A stretch of DNA of 60,000 bases, from positions 441,768-501,767 of the forward strand of contig JAQGDQ010000110.1 of assembly GCA_030141605.1 (NCBI GenBank), read 5' to 3'. The notes beneath the pieces were generated by a model. The model was not told the DNA's origin and ran no database searches. It saw only the letters and a program-made list of their open reading frames with translations. Source of the DNA: Tubiluchus corallicola. Taxonomy: Eukaryota > Priapulida > Priapulimorpha > Priapulimorphida > Tubiluchidae. Below are positions 11,796-25,624 of this stretch, piece by piece (the first letter of the stretch is position 1; every line of letters begins with the position of its first letter). Made by a program: the position numbers and the translations under genes.

Positions 11796-13039
11796 GTTTT
11801 CTATTTTGTATTTTGTTGAAGACGTTGCATGCGTTTCTGGTTTCTGATTCTTGGATCACTTATCAAGGATCCCTGCAGGCTTAATTCATGATTTTTTTAT
11901 AAGCGGCAAATTCATACTAGTAACTAATTTGCCACCTTGACTTGAGTGCTCTAGGCTGAGTGTCGAGAATTTCGTGCTTTTAAAATGAAAGAATGAGCCA
12001 TTTCGTGTAGCTTTTACTTTACAACTGCAATTCAGGATGCTTTATCTGTTTATTATGGGATTCAGTAGCAGCGGATGTATTCAGTGAAAGTATTATGGTT
12101 AGTACTTAGTAAGCAAACCTACTATAACATAATGAGCAGGATGCAACAAACATAATGAACAGTTTGCAACAAACATAATGAGCAAGATGCAACAAACATA
12201 ATGAGCAGGTTGCACGGCTAAATTTTAATACGCAATAATTTTTGATGCTCACGTATTTGAAAAAACTGTTAAATAGAAATATTAAAGGAATATTAGAACT
12301 GAGTCATTAGGAATCGTTTGAGAGTGAATTATGAACAGTCAAAATCAAGAGCGACTGCTATGCTTTAAGACTAATAGAGGGCTACATACATATGGTCAGA
12401 GAATGTATTATCCGCTACGCTTAATGGTGCTGTAGAAATGTGAATCCCGTTGATCATTTCTCTGTGGGACACTTTCATGTGTATGAGTTCTTCTTTAGCG
12501 AGCCATTCCGCCCACTGGCTAGAAAACTTTTGTTTTAGGTCGCTTACGTTATTCAAAAGCGAGATAGTTTCAAATTTTAAAAAACTTAAACTTTTCTGCA
12601 ATTCTTTTAGGTTGTTGTGCTTAATTTACTTATATACATGTAAACACCAGTGCCCTTTACACACTGGCTATAATCAATCAACGAAAAAGTTCCTACATGT
12701 ACTTTAATAGTACAAGCAATGATATTAAATTTTGTTTTTCCTATCGTCATCGCTTTGCGGATGACAAATTATTTCAGTGCAGTAAAACTGTATGAAATAT
12801 CATTTTTCTTGGCTTCATATCCAAGTTATTAAAATTTGATTCATCCATTCATTAGCTGTGCTACAGTTAATCATCTTGGTCTATTGCTTTTCGCAAATTT
12901 GCGTTAAATTTTTGTGATTAATGCATCGAGGCTCGTAAGGGGATGCTGGACTTGAGATACTTTGCTTTCTGAACAGCTGTCTCGCGGTAGCAATAAATGT
13001 GTCTTAATCATTTTTTAATTTTGCAAAATTGTACGTTTG

Positions 13040-13110
13040 AACCGAAGTTAAGCAATGCTCAGCATGATTAAAGAATGGATGAGTGACCGCCCAAAAATTG
13101 GCTTTAGGGC
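13040..13110 (+). pseudogene. 5S rRNA-derived fragment, duplicate
   Basis: This is the same 5S-like fragment as at 4863-4933, carried along in the 8177-bp tandem duplication without visible change. It is not an independent insertion. Confidence 0.65.
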
Positions 13111-14176
13111 ATTTCCTACTGACATATTTGCCTTCAGTTATTTCTGTCGTTAAAGAAAGATGCATCTGAACTTAGTTGAAACCTCAGCTGGTTCAGTATC
13201 GCTGCCTTAAAGGTTCTACCACATCTGTCTGCATTAAAGAGCTTTGCCAAATTGTGAGTGATTTTCTCCTGATTTGTGCTGCACTTGTTTACTACGAAAC
13301 TTATATGAGTTATATATGAAGTCATATATGTGCTGAATTTATTATCCTACTTGTTTTTGCTGTAATTGTGTTGTACACGGTTGCTTAGCCGCCTGTAGTC
13401 ACCACCTCCCCCTTCCGCACCCAATTATAGCTAGGTATTTGACTCTGCTTTGTGTGCAAATTTGCTGAAACAGAGTGTGATATATATAGCATGATTCAAA
13501 TGTGTTAAAAATGGGGAAAGTTGAAAGTAAAAGTTCTAAACAGGTTATAAAGCCATACCAGTTCAAAAAGGGTTGAAACATTATGCCTAGTTTAAATGTG
13601 AAAGGTTTGGCAAAGAGCCAAACTGAAAGAGATTCATGTTTTGCATTATGGTAGTGTTTACTAGTTTTACTGTTTTGATGTGACGATTATAGCCAAGTAC
13701 CCATGTGTTAGGATACTTTTGTGCAATATCATAATGTCACAATTTTATAATTTTTTATTTAGTCAAAGGCAAAGTATCTTAGGTGACGAATTTTTTTAAG
13801 AAGGCGACTTTGAAGAAGAAAAATTAAACTTATTAGAAATTATATACTTTGCATTTTTGTGCCAATCTAGAACGTTTTATATCGAGTAATATGAAAAGAT
13901 ACGTTTTTGAACAATGAGAACGTTATGCATGAAAATTCAAACCTGTCTAGTTACACAACCACCCCATCGCGGCATCTCTCCATACTATATACATCTTGCC
14001 TCTGACATCTTTCAAATCTCAAGATTGGGGTTTATTATTTAATAATAAATAATTAATAGTCCTACAGCTCTATTCATTTAGCACTCTTTTCCTAGCTTAC
14101 CTTTTTTGTGTTTTACACAGGTGTGCTTGTATAACATTTGCTGTATCTCTGACTTCCACATTTAGTTTTCACCTAG

Positions 14177-14592
14177 TCCTATGTTTAAAGCAAGACCCGA
14201 TCTTAAATTGTAGGTCAAAACAATCTACTCTTTAAAATATGGAAAGGAAACATACTATTTTTTCAGTTCAGATGTGTTAGTTTATGATGAAGCGGTAAAT
14301 TTGAAATTTGAATTTTTATCTTAAAACATGCCTAGTTTTAGTAGAATACACTGAATAACTTACAGTAGCACACTATACTTCAATTTTCGCTTTCGTAACA
14401 CGTGAAATATTTTTGCTGTTGAAAATGATGTTAGTTTGTGCGTCATCAGTAGTTGGGCTCGCCCACCGTTAAATAAGTTTTTAATCCGTAACTTAATTAC
14501 CAAAAGGCTTCGTAGTATTAACTGTGTTAAAATGTATTCTTTTTATCGGACTTGAAAATGGGGTAGTGTGTGAAAAATCATCCTGTCTTCCT
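14177..14592. repeat. Unidentified dispersed repeat, locus A copy 2
   Basis: Duplicate of 6000-6415 in the 8177-bp tandem duplication. It differs by one base in the end block (gggtagtg in place of gggtcgtg). The base here agrees with locus B at 42 kb (ggggtagggc). Confidence 0.6.
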
Positions 14593-14676
14593 TTAATTTT
14601 TTCCAAATTGTTGTCTTTCAGAAAGCAGTTGTTTGTACATGTTTTTGACTGTGACTGTGAGTTTAGACGTTTGAAT

Positions 14677-15535
14677 ACTTATAACTAAATTGAAATACGT
14701 GTGTGTGGCTGAGATATACGTGTTGAAGAACATGTATACGTGTTTTGTGTATGTGGCAGAGATATACGTGTTGAAGAACATGTATACGTGTTTTGTGTAT
14801 GTGGCAGAGATATACGTGTTGAAGAACATGTATACGTGTTTTGTATATGTGGCAGAGATATACGTGTTGAAGAACATGTATACGTGTTTTGTATATGTGG
14901 CAGAGATATACGTGTTGAGGAACATGTATACGTGTTTTGTATATGTGGCAGAGATATACGTGTTGAGGAACATGTATACGCGTTTTGTATATGTGACAGA
15001 GATATACGTGTTGAGGAACATGTATACGTGTTTTGTATATGTGGCAGAGATATGGAAGATGAGGAACGTGTATTGTTAGATTGTCAGCTTACTGAGCATT
15101 TTAGAAACCAATCGTTTAATAATATGTTTGATTTAATGAACTCAACAATTACGTTTCGTTGCTTTTGTGCAAACTTTTGAATTTATTTAAATGATAAAGT
15201 AGACTTGATAATGTTACCTACTCAAGATGGACATTTTTTGCAAGATTGTTAACTTTACAGTGTATTTTCCCTCCGTTAATGTCAATTTCATAGTGTATTT
15301 TCCCTCTATTAATGTCAATTTCATAGTGTATTTTCCCTCTGTTAATGTCAATTTCACAGTGTATTTTTCCTCTGTTAATGTCAATTTCATAGTGTATTTT
15401 CCCTCTGTTAATGTCAATTTCATAGTGTATTTTCCCTCTGTTAATGTCAATTTCATAGTGTATTTTCCCTCTGTTTGTGTCAATTTCATAGTGTATTTTC
15501 CCTGTGTTAATGTCAACAAATAAACTAACTAACTA
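14677..15535 (+). mobile_element. LINE 3' end with 48-bp and 33-bp arrays (copy 2)
   Basis: Duplicate of 6500-7358 within the 8177-bp repeat, with the same number of units in both arrays. Tandem arrays normally change unit number quickly, so identical counts point to a very recent duplication or an assembly copy. Confidence 0.55.
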
Positions 15536-18500
15536 TTTTGTTATTTTCTATTGTCCTCAGAAAGTCGTCTTCTTGAAAAAATTCGTCGTCTTAGATTTCT
15601 TGTCTTTGACTTAATGAATAATTCTGAAATTAACAATTACTTTCTTGCACACATGGCTTTGATAAATCATTAATGAGAAAAACCGTGCACAGAATGATGA
15701 GTCAAACGTGGCGTGTGTTGAACAGCTTTGCTTACTGTGTGACGTGCGGTAGAGAAGCCGTTTGTTCAAACAGAGAAGCATTAATTCTGGAGTAAATACA
15801 TTCATACCCGCCATTTCTTCAGTTCTGCCTTCTGTTATCCTCTAATTGATATCAGTATTGATTACAAGGACCTGCGCCTCAGCCGAGTCTGTAAGTGTCA
15901 CAAAGTAAACCCACTTGGTACACTTAACTCTCTACTACACATAGCAGGTTACATCGGACCCTGTCCTAAATTGCCCGACGTCGTGTAAAGTATGGGGTTT
16001 GGTGAGCATTGTCAAGCACTTGCGGTTGTAAAACTAGCCTGCAGTGATTCAGAGATCTGAATGGGTGAGAGGTATCTGGACTCTTCTGCAAAATACAAAG
16101 ATTGGACTGCATCTGAAATCACCATAAATAAACTCACCTCAGCTGAGGCAAAATCAGATTCAGTGACGAAGAAAACAATAAGAACTAGGAATAAATCCGC
16201 TGGGAGAAAGTAGTGCGATAGCCAATAAACAGGTTATTACAAAATCTTGGCAGAGGAGGGAGTCGGTGATATTGCATAGTGGCATCAAGCAATGGAAGAA
16301 AATGTATACCATTCTGTGGCTGCATCGTGCGCGACTACGTGTTGTGTGAGTGTTATATTTTTACGAAAACTATGTCCACTTTGCTTCCCTTGGTGATGCG
16401 TTGAAGCCTACAACCTAGCTGTCAACTGACCAAAAAGGCAGTTCACAGAGCTGCTATTATTTTATACTGTGGCGATAGTGCCGGCCGGCCGGCGTGTATT
16501 TTAGAACGGCTCATTATCATTCTTGCCTGTGGCTGTGCGTTAAACTAATAAGTAAGACGTACGATTATGAGTGAAATGGTTGTTTGGAAGTACTTTACAA
16601 ATATGAAAAAATGAGTGCGTGGCTGTTTTTGTTTTTAGTTGCCCGCAGTGTTTTGTGCTACGTTGCATTCGTTTATAAGCACTGAGTCCAGAATTGTGAT
16701 TTAGTTTAACAACCGACATTGCTTTAATTAAAGATTTGAACACCACCCGCACGCTTCCATTTTTAATTGATGATGATATAGCGTGAGTTGTCTCCGGGGA
16801 GCCTTGGATGTTGGTTGTTGAAGACTTGTGGCCTGTTGTCTGGCTGCTGGCTAGATTACAATTATTATTGAACCATTTTTGTCGTCTAGTAGCTGCTGCT
16901 TCAGACTGTTCCTATTGATTTTGTTGCTGAAGCTGCAGCTCCTTGGAGAATATAGCATCAGGCGCATCTCTGCTTCTAGTGGTTTGCACAAATAACTCAT
17001 CAGACATGATTCGCTTGAATACAGACATGAGGATGCACTCCATTGGCCTCCAAGTTTTCATCAGCATAGTGTCGTAACCACTATACTGCAGTGTTTCTGT
17101 GCTTTTGGCAAAGTAGTATTTTACAATGCAACCGGTGAGAAATCAAAACTGCATAATAACAAAGTTCAATATAATGGGCTCCAGAAGTCTTCCTTGAGCA
17201 ATGTCCATATACGTGCAGAAAAGATGCAAATGCAACAAACACAGGTTAAAGGCTGAACTTGTATATAAAGGACCTTCTGTATTAATTAATCTCACCTGGT
17301 TCTTTAACCAGCAATTAAGATTTTGAAAAAAGGAAGTCAAAGGAATTTATAGACCTACTTTACTTTCAGAAAAATTATTTGTTTCATGTAAGCAGCTAAA
17401 CAAGCTAAAAGGCATGAAAAAGAAATGCAAGTGCCCGTGAAAAGTAAGATTTGGGCGACTAAGTCGTCCTTTCTGAATTATTTAGGCTACTGGTTTATAA
17501 AAACATTTTTTACGCGTTCAAGCATGATTCTATAGCAGCTTTTCATTTTTGTGACAAGTACCCTGCAAATTTAGTTTACTTACACCCATCCATGGCATTC
17601 AAGCTCAAATATTGGTTTAATAATGAGTTCGTGCAGGCTTTTAATACCAACTTGAATCCAGAGCACTTTCTAATTATCGGGAACTTGCTTGGGACTTTGG
17701 AAGCCAAAAGCTCGTTTGTTTGGTTTAACAAGCTCAGCAGGTTCGGAATTGTGCCTGAATATTGAAGGCCAACTCAATTAGCCTTATACTAGTATGCCGT
17801 CTAATTCTATTATACTTACTGTGCAATTCGGTTTTCTGTCAGATTAACGCTTGTTTTTTGTTGGAATTTTGAGCCTGACTGCGCTTTAGTATAATGTTGT
17901 AGTGGGGGTAAACTTTAATCTCTGGATAAAATGCTGGTATGACGAAAGCTCGTGGTAGGGCTCCGAATACTACGTACGTCCACCGAAAGAAAGTAAAATG
18001 ATTTTAAAGAAAGTTGAAAGAATTAATACGGAGGCCTCAAATTCAGTTACTCTTTGGCTGTAGTTCAAGCTTGATATCCATTTGCGAGTGAGTGTGAGCA
18101 GTGTAAAAATACGGTTTTCGTATTGAAGAACTTTATGACATCCAACGGAGTTTTAACGAAAGTGTGGATATTTTCATTGAGTAAGGTAAAAAACTGCAGT
18201 AATATGTTTACATTTTGATTTGTAACTATTTAACTTTTCCACTGCTCGCACAGGCGGGGAGTAGCTGTCTATAAACGCATCAGTTCTTATCTGGGTAGCC
18301 ACAATCTTAGCACCCACACCAAGGAATAGACGTTGCCTATTCATCCATCTTGAATCCTGAGGCGACAATTAATGTAAATATGGACAAAACCGTCTGAGCA
18401 AACAGTTCCTCTGCAGTCTCCTTGGAGCACAAATACTGGACCGCATACCTTGGCTTTTTTTCAAATAACATTGATATGACGAAGCAATATAAAGCTGCCG

Positions 18501-20299
18501 TACTGTTGTGGGATGGAGACATTGGCAGATGGTTTTGATAGAACTGTAAAATTTGGGTGTTTGCGTGAAGTTCGCCTGGGAGCTAAAAGAGCAATTAAAC
18601 AAAGTTCTCAAGCGGAAAATGCGTTTTATCACACTCCCTGCTGTGAAGGTAGTCTGATCTCGGATAAATGTTTGCAGATTGCATTGGTCTTGAACAGCTC
18701 TTGATATAAGTATGGTGTAATCCAAATAAACACAAAATCAAGTGCTCCTTTCAAGTTCTGATTAGGTGTATGTTATTGAATATATATCCACTAGTAACTA
18801 ATCGCCTTGAGGGAGGAGAAAAGCTATTGCAGCCGCCCCAGTGATAGTCTTAAAGCTTCGCCCACGTGATAGTCTTAAAACTTTACTAATGTACTAAATT
18901 GGGCAAAAGCTCTAGTTTAAGAACATTTGTGCATACACGAAACGTCCACCTCTTTGTCAGGATATCATTACGAGGGAACTCTCCGCTCACACCAGACTAG
19001 TCTCAGTTAGTCTAGGAAACGTGAGGGTCTATGACGTAATCTCAATTTTCGTGTTCTGTTTTGTAACAATTTACATGGCTTACATTTTGTATAAACGAAA
19101 TTAACTTGTGAGAATATTTTTCGTTCACTCAGCGCAAAAGATTTCAAAAGCTTAGTTGGCTGAGCGAGACAAATCCTACCTGCTCAAATCGTAAATGTCA
19201 AAAGAATTGTTTACAGATTATATAGCCCTAATTTACATGAGAAACGAAGACAAGAGCGGGATGTTGTCCTTTTCATGATTCGGGCACATTGCTTCGTTAT
19301 TCATGATCCGGGCAAGTCGCTTTCATACAGTGATCTGCAGCTTTTCTGGCAGTCACGAAACTTTACTGAAAACGGTTTTCTGTGCCACTTACTGGCATTA
19401 GCGATTGACTGATGGGAAATTTCTGCGTTTGCATCTGAGTGGTGCCAGGCTGGAATAAATATTTAATACACTCGGAGAATACTCAAGTGCATATCAGTAA
19501 TACAGTAGTTAGTTCTTGTTACACGGATGCCGCGAACCTGTTGACATTTTAATGTCTTCAATATAATATAAACAGTTTTTATGACCATGACGAGAATATC
19601 TAGGTTGTATACATGTAACAGCTATAATGATGAGAAAGAGTTATTGCTTATTGGGTAAATTTACTTTCACCTGTTATGAGGTTATAAAGCTGAATGCGTG
19701 AAATAGATAATTAAATTCACGTTCGTTAATTCAACACACTTGTGCTGATTAATGAACAATGACTGTATAGAATCCTTGTAGTAACACTTTTGGCTGCTGA
19801 AAAATGATTATGCAGAATTCATGTGGAAGAATGCTTACCAGAGCACAATGATTGTGTAGAATTCTTGTGGGAGCAGTGTTGACTATATTGAACAATGATC
19901 GTGCTGAATCAATGTGGTAGCAGTGCTAACTGCAGGACGATGTTTGTAGTATTAGTGTTGGGCAGATTCCTAGTTTTCTATTTTGTATTTTGTTGAAGAC
20001 GTTGCATGCGTTTCTGGTTTCTGATTCTTGGATCACTTATCAAGGATCCCTGCAGGCTTAATTCATGATTTTTTTATAAGCGGCAAATTCATACTAGTAA
20101 CTAATTTGCCACCTTGACTTGAGTGCTCTAGGCTGAGTGTCGAGAATTTCGTGCTTTTAAAATGAAAGAATGAGCCATTTCGTGTAGCTTTTACTTTACA
20201 ACTGCAATTCAGGATGCTTTATCTGTTTATTATGGGATTCAGTAGCAGCGGATGTATTCAGTGAAAGTATTATGGTTAGTACTTAGTAAGCAAACCTAC

Positions 20300-20399
20300 N
20301 NNNNNNNNNNNNNNNNNNNNNNNNNNNNNNNNNNNNNNNNNNNNNNNNNNNNNNNNNNNNNNNNNNNNNNNNNNNNNNNNNNNNNNNNNNNNNNNNNNN
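20300..20399. other. Assembly gap of exactly 100 N
   Basis: A run of 100 N, a usual placeholder length for a gap of unknown size. The bases before it end aaacctac. Those after it begin ctataactaattg. The same region at the end of copy 1 reads cctactataac, so the flanks join perfectly after removing one shared base. The gap may therefore have no real length, or may hide further copies of the 8.2-kb unit. Confidence 0.95.
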
Positions 20400-21099
20400 C
20401 TATAACTAATTGCCCAATTTTCTCTAGTCTTCAAACAAACGTGTTCTTTGTTGATCACGGTCTTTATGTCTATGTTGTGGCTAGGTGTTTGACTTCAACT
20501 ATATTTACTTAATGAACTCTTCAACATCTATTTGTCTATAGACTCCGTGCGTTATCATCAATTATCAGCAAACAAATAAATAGTAACTCTAACGGTTTTT
20601 AAGTACTAGGACAACTAGTCGAATTAAGAAGTCGGCATTTGCTACAGTGAAAAATATTTGAGGTGGAAGAATGAATTGCACTTGTTTCAACCAAAGGCAG
20701 TTTAAGAAAAAAATGTTAAAGTAGGCATCCTGTACGTCAGTTTAAAAACTTTAAATGTCGGCTGTTGTTTTGTAACCTACTTCATGTAGTTGTAGTTAGA
20801 GTTCAGCTGGCCGACAACCATTAATTCTACATTTGAGTTTTCAGTTGCGACTGTAATTTATGATTCAACAGAATTTTTCGCGCCACGACTAACAATTTTC
20901 ATTCAATTCCATTTTATTGTGCTGTAGCGCCGCAATTCAAAACCACTTTTCCCGTCTGTATTATTATTGAAATTTATATAAATCGGTTTGCTAACACTCG
21001 CACACCCGGCAGCTATTTTCAGAATTGCATTAAACTGTTCAAAGGAAAAAAGGGAAGAGAGTGGGGCGGAGAGCCGAGGGGAGAGAAACAGAGGGAAGG

Positions 21100-21102
<3 letters not shown>

Positions 21103-21170
<68 letters not shown>
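21103..21170. repeat. (GA)n microsatellite
   Basis: A pure run of GA dinucleotides about 68 bases long, preceded by purine-rich sequence (agagtggggcggagagccga). Apparent Arg-Glu open frames over it are artefacts. Confidence 0.95.
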
Positions 21171-21173
<3 letters not shown>

Positions 21174-23656
21174 GTTGGGGGAAAGACTTACTTTCTGCCG
21201 TTTTTCTTCTTTTTCTAATCTAGATTGTCGGGATTTTCTTTAGTTTGTGCAGACATGCAAGTTTTAATCATCCGTAAATGCAAGAAAGGAAGTTTCGTAC
21301 CATACGTTTCGTGTCTGAGAAGCCGTTCTTGATTAAACAAGTCTTTACAGCCTTACCTGCTTTATTGGATAAATGGGCTTTATATATGGTCTTTGTACTT
21401 AATTACTTATGGGCTTTTATGACGCCAGCTGTAATCTGCAAAAAAAAATAAAAGTACCAAAGACAGATTCAAACCTTTTGAGGGAATTTGTGCAGCGAGG
21501 GATTCAGCTATCGCGAATCGTTGGGTGCTGCTGGTTTCAAAACGGAAACCTATACAGATATTATATTGTTAGTGCCAAAAATGATAAGAATAGTAGCCTA
21601 GTATAGGGTTTAGGTAGAGGAACATTACTAGCAACTTACCATATTAGGTTAGAAACTTACAATAATGCTGTTTGTGATGACTACTCGTAGTGGCCAGATT
21701 ACACAATCATTCTTATGACTGGAATAATCTCTGGTGTCACTGAGATGCTAAATTTAGTGATTGTCAGCCTTATCAGCCTGGATTAGCATTAGTTATCCAC
21801 ATCATGTTTGGAATCATAAAGCACTGGGGGCTTTGTGTATTTTACAGATGAGACCAATTGATGGAGCCACTTACCCAATGGCTTTCTGTACAGTAATCGC
21901 ACGGGCATTTTTACTCGGTATCGTTATGGTAACTAACGCCATCAGAGTAAAGTGTTTTGACTTTACACTCTTTTGATTTATTTGCCTTGCATTGCACAAG
22001 TACCATTTAAACGGTAATTTAGAAGAGTTTCAGATTACTATTAGAACAGAGTCCTGTGATCTCATTCCAATATATGTCACAAAAGCTTATAAACTAGGTC
22101 TGCTCATTTTACCATGTCTATGCTTACTTTGAAGATGTTTTTCCATATGGTATCACTTAACCTTCGTACATGCAAAGTGAAATCCGAGTAAAATGGGCGC
22201 GTCTACAGTTTACTTGCTCGCCTGTGTTTGTGGATGTTGTACTATTGGTATGTGTCACTTTCCATATGGCCTGAATGAGATTGGAACCGAATAATGATGA
22301 TTTTAAGTAATCGAGCATTCTAGCGTACGTACGTCTTACTTGTGGAATATTGGTATGTTCTAGGCATCTTGTTAATGGTCTCCATTAGGCTAGTTAGCAT
22401 GTATTAAGAAATACTTGTTAAAGTTTACTGGCTCTTATTCAGTTCAGCGCTTAGCAAGCCGGAATCTAGCAGTTAACACCAAGCCCTACCTGATGTATTT
22501 TTTCCTGGCAGCCATGCATTTGCAGATCGAATAGGCTTTTCTTAACTGCAGTTGCAGAACCAACACACTGCTCAGCTATTCTCCTGTCGTGAAAGTATGC
22601 CAAATCGGATAATTTCTGTAAAGCGCCATGTATGTTTTGAGTTGGCCGAAGTGTTTTTAAACATTGTTAATGAATGTATTCAAATCTTTATACAAGTCTT
22701 TAGTCCTCAAGATGAACACTAAAGAGTTAAGTGAAAGCTAATCTCAGTCCAGCTTTCTTTGCTCATCTTCGAAATTCCTCAAGATGTAGTTCACGGTGGC
22801 ATATTCTTTTACTGACCTCCCGTGGTCCGTAGATACAACTGCATTCGAATTTAGGTCACTCTAACTTTAACCCCAGACTTGCAGAACTTGCTCAAAACTA
22901 AAGAAAGACGTTTAATCGTTATTACCGTAGATATAATAAATTTTGTCGTATCAGCTGGCTTGCAAACATACCAATACATGTAACAATAGTGCAAATATTC
23001 CCATTCTTTACAAGCATTGTCTAAGACTGGCTTTACTGGAGTACTCACTAATGTGCTTTTCGTGTAACGCGCGCTGGAAATCATTGAACTCCATTATATA
23101 ATTTTGAGGGTTAGTGTAAACAAGCAAGGGCCTGTTGTTGAAGTTTCGGACCTGCATTCCGTAAAGACGTTTTAAAAGCTTTTAGTTTCACTTGGTGAAT
23201 GTTTGTTATTTGCAGTAAGTTGAGCGGTATTTCTGACGCAATGGCGCATTCATAAAAACTGCGGATTTCAATGTTATTGTACTAGAAAAACGGTCTTACA
23301 GTCGAGTTCGATTACTATTTAAACTGGTATCCAGGTCGAATAGCTTAGACAGTTATTGCTCACTGCTCTTGTCTGGCAGACACTAAATGCATTGTTATTC
23401 CAAATAGTCAACTTTTCATATAGCAAATGTGTAATATTTCACATTTCACAAATATAGAATTACAGTACATTTAGCGTTTTCCATTAACGAGCAATAAGCA
23501 CTAATTACCTGATGCTGTCACTGTAACAGTGACCGGTTCGTACGTAGATGATAAAATGATTAAAAAATTAAAGCAATGAGGAATAGAATAACCGTTCACA
23601 AAGAGAAAACAGCTTTATTATTAATCTATCTCGGAAAAGGATAATGTATTTATCAT

Positions 23657-23720
23657 CAAGCCTGACCCAAAGATGGATGGGTGACCACCAGTGGTACCAG
23701 AAAAAACTGCGTGTAGGCTG
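23657..23720 (+). pseudogene. 5S rRNA-derived fragment (3' half)
   Basis: The string gcctgaccc, then gatggatgggtgaccacc, then gtggtaccag and ctgcgtgtaggct, follows the 3' half of 5S rRNA in order: loop, box C, helix and terminal stem. The 5' half is missing. It is diverged differently from the fragment at 4863, so this is a separate insertion or retroposition event. Confidence 0.65.
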
Positions 23721-25624
23721 TTTATCTTTTTAGGAGAAGATTGTACACACTCAAACGTGTCTGAGAATCATCTGTCTAATCTTAGTAGATTCTTGTTATG
23801 TAGATAATTGATAATTATTAGTCCTTCTATCACAACCATTTAGATTAAGTAGGGCTTGCTTCTGAGTGGTGAGTCTCGCTTTTAGTGTGTCAAGCTGCAT
23901 TAAAATTCATTTTCTCAAAAGTGATAGCTTTAAATATAAGTGTACCTATAGTCATATACATTCATACATACGTATACATTTCATATATATAGTCCATATA
24001 TACATACGTTACACAGCAAGTACTGCATTGTATGACATATATATTGAGTAAACAAGAAAGGTGAACAATTTCTGGTGTACAAAACATTTCGTCAGTCATT
24101 GGACTCGTTGCCTTTCAGTAATAAATATCGTGGTCTCATCGACAAATACTTCATACTCGTTAATTCGGCGGCTGATTTTTCACATTTTCACATAAATTCG
24201 CAATCAGCCACTATAATTATGCACTTCTATATTTCATAGAACGCCTGCTGGTGAGGCAACATAATAACAGACCGGTTGATTAACTTTTTGCATACGTCCC
24301 AAATTATTTGCATTGAGCTTTACAATAAGACCTTAATTTACATGCAACAGATGTTTCACAAGCAAATTATATATAAACTGTACTAGCATAATGTAATTAC
24401 ATATTCAATATCGTACAAAAGCATTAACCACATAATATGTACTTGTATACTTTTTTGATAGTTTAATTATTATAGCTGTTGCAAGGACAAATGATTGAAT
24501 TTCACTCTTGATATGTATGTTAAACTAGCATTAATACAGACAAATGTTCCTTTTTTTATAAAAAAGTGTAGCCGTGGCAATGTTAAGAAATTCTTGTATT
24601 TAGTTCAATCATTTTAGCTTTGCCCGTTTTTAACCAACATTGTACTTTCTAAGTTTAAATTTCTGATCTTTTTTATTGTTTTTCTGTTTCCCTATCTCGT
24701 TTGCCTGAAATCGAAAACAGCAGTCTAGTTTTGTAATAGTAAATTCTCTGCTATAAAAACAGTTGTTGCTAAGCACAATTCAAAATCTTTTGAGAAAGCA
24801 ATAAAAGACTGTTTTCTGTTCTCCGTTTTCAAGAGTTTCAACATACAGTAATCATTCGAACTTTGCGCAAATTGTTGTAAATTGAACTAGTCGGTTAAAT
24901 TTATGGCTGAAATTTTTCTGTGGCTGCCGTTGCACAGCTTGTACTGTCTTTGCAACTCGAGTAATAGTAAATTTCTTGGCGCCATCTGGGCAAAACGTTT
25001 AACTGATTTTCGAGTGTTTCCGCCATAGATGTTTCGGCGTTTGGACTACGTAAATATTTCATTAACGTCGTCACAATATGAGACTCTTTTAACACCCATT
25101 TTCTTTTAAAACTATCCCTCAAGGTCAAACTAATACACGTTAAATTCTAAGAAACTTAAATAGGTGCGTACATCCTTAGTTGTAATTTCTTTACTTTTTA
25201 TGTAGCTTGATATGCATGAAAGTTGATTAATGACTACACTATTGTCGGTTAGTGGCTAAGGCTGCAGGCTAGGTTACTTTGCAAGACTGTATATGTGCGC
25301 TGATATTAAAGTTTTGCTGTGGTATGGGCTATGCATGTGCGAAATCTTAAAGCTGCAATGCTACTATTTCATCTCATTTTTAAAAATGGTCTTGAGCGCA
25401 CTTGACCCAGTGATCCGTGACCTGTATAACTCAGTATTTACTAACATTTCTTGGCTCGCGCATTTCACTCTGACCACAAGAAAATTGTTATCCGGTAATC
25501 TCACGAATTTTATTTGTGATTTCAGATTAGCGATTTTATAGTTTCTGACGATATCCTCCCATTTCGCCAGTGGTACTGTATGAAATAATATATTTCATAT
25601 GATTTACTTTTCTATTCAGCAAAT

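Larger units (their letters stand above)
3949..12125. repeat. 8177-bp tandem duplication, copy 1
   Basis: The sequence from 3949 repeats from 12126 with a constant offset of 8177 bases and no length change. Only about three substitutions were seen: 6366 C versus 14543 A, 6523 C versus 14700 T, and 8146 C versus 16323 G (positions approximate to a base or two). The left edge is in the 23-bp satellite and the right edge is in unique sequence. The joint reads cctactataac followed by ataatgagc, with three bases (aac) shared by both edges. It lies inside the intron of the CaaX gene. It may be a real recent duplication, or allelic sequence assembled twice. Confidence 0.93.
12126..20299. repeat. 8177-bp tandem duplication, copy 2 (runs into the gap)
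   Basis: Near-identical to 3949-12122 at an offset of 8177, including every internal array with the same unit counts. It contains the last four or so units of the 23-bp satellite and stops at the N run, a few bases short of its expected end. The few differences are comparable to allelic variation, which makes a falsely duplicated haplotype a serious alternative. Confidence 0.93.

Noticed and set aside
20988-21243. Arg-Glu-rich frames
   Set aside because: They are translations of the (GA)n array.
24901-25128. 75-codon minus frame as an exon
   Set aside because: No recognisable motif and no partner exon in phase could be found nearby.
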